Origin: Acidobacteriaceae bacterium
GTDB taxonomy: Bacteria; Acidobacteriota; Terriglobia; Terriglobales; Acidobacteriaceae
Assembly (NCBI GenBank): GCA_003140785.1
Contig: PLKY01000264.1
Coordinates: 1-6,492, forward strand
Direction of reading: 5' to 3'
DNA: 6,492 nucleotides
A program made the translations under genes and the position numbers. Positions 6,434 to 6,492 of this stretch are shown one piece after another. Position 1 is the stretch's first letter. Each line of letters begins with the position of its first letter. A model generated the notes under the pieces. It was not told the origin of the DNA. It searched no databases and saw nothing but the letters and a program-made list of their open reading frames with translations.

Positions 6434-6492
6434 AGAACCGTTACCTTGCTCCAATTTTGCACCAAAACTGGTAGTCATTATGGTGTGACCGG

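Noticed and set aside
6253..6435. Plus-strand 60-codon frame at the right edge
   Set aside because: Antisense to the zinc-ribbon frame, whose ordered Cys pairs make the minus strand the coding one.
1..6492. CRISPR array, tRNA/rRNA genes, insertion sequence ends or attachment sites
   Set aside because: No regularly spaced repeats, no tRNA-like cloverleaf, no transposase frame and no long terminal inverted repeats were seen on reading both strands by eye.

Overview
The window reads as bacterial accessory DNA for plant-polysaccharide and sugar-acid use. It holds four confident protein genes, one visibly broken small gene and two informative intergenic gaps. Base composition is moderately GC-rich. 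The small broken gene near the right edge resembles, from memory only, a zinc-ribbon family common in soil Acidobacteriota (Terriglobia). Together with the secreted hemicellulose enzymes this makes an acidobacterium my best guess, at low to moderate confidence.

Layout. Positions 1-773 (minus strand) hold the N-terminal 257 codons of an enolase-superfamily sugar-acid dehydratase, closest by eye to L-rhamnonate dehydratase; its C-terminus lies off the left edge. Positions 770-2068 (minus) encode a 12-TM MFS transporter of the anion:cation symporter (ExuT/DgoT-like) type. Its TGA overlaps the dehydratase ATG by 4 bp, so the two form a coupled transporter-dehydratase operon. Positions 2069-2476 are a 408-bp divergent regulatory gap with a plausible plus-strand promoter overlapped by a small inverted repeat. 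Positions 2477-3547 (plus) encode a secreted alpha/beta-hydrolase of the putative-esterase (CE1/FrmB-like) family. A 165-bp gap with several short hairpins follows. Positions 3713-5875 (plus) encode a secreted 720-residue GH51-type alpha-L-arabinofuranosidase with an N-terminal beta-sandwich insertion. Positions 5876-6097 show no gene. Positions 6098-6433 (minus) are a small zinc-ribbon gene interrupted by an in-frame TAA at codon 19.

How the parts may work together. The plus-strand pair looks like an extracytoplasmic debranching set: the esterase could remove acyl (acetyl or feruloyl) groups, and the GH51 enzyme could release L-arabinose from arabinoxylan, arabinan or similar chains. The divergent minus-strand pair imports an organic acid, probably an aldonate or uronate, and dehydrates it to a 2-keto-3-deoxy acid. 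That all four genes serve one substrate is an inference from adjacency. I see no clearly new system; the items most worth a second look are the nonsense-interrupted zinc-ribbon gene, the non-standard catalytic motifs of the GH51 enzyme, and the possible link between arabinose release and a sugar-acid pathway.
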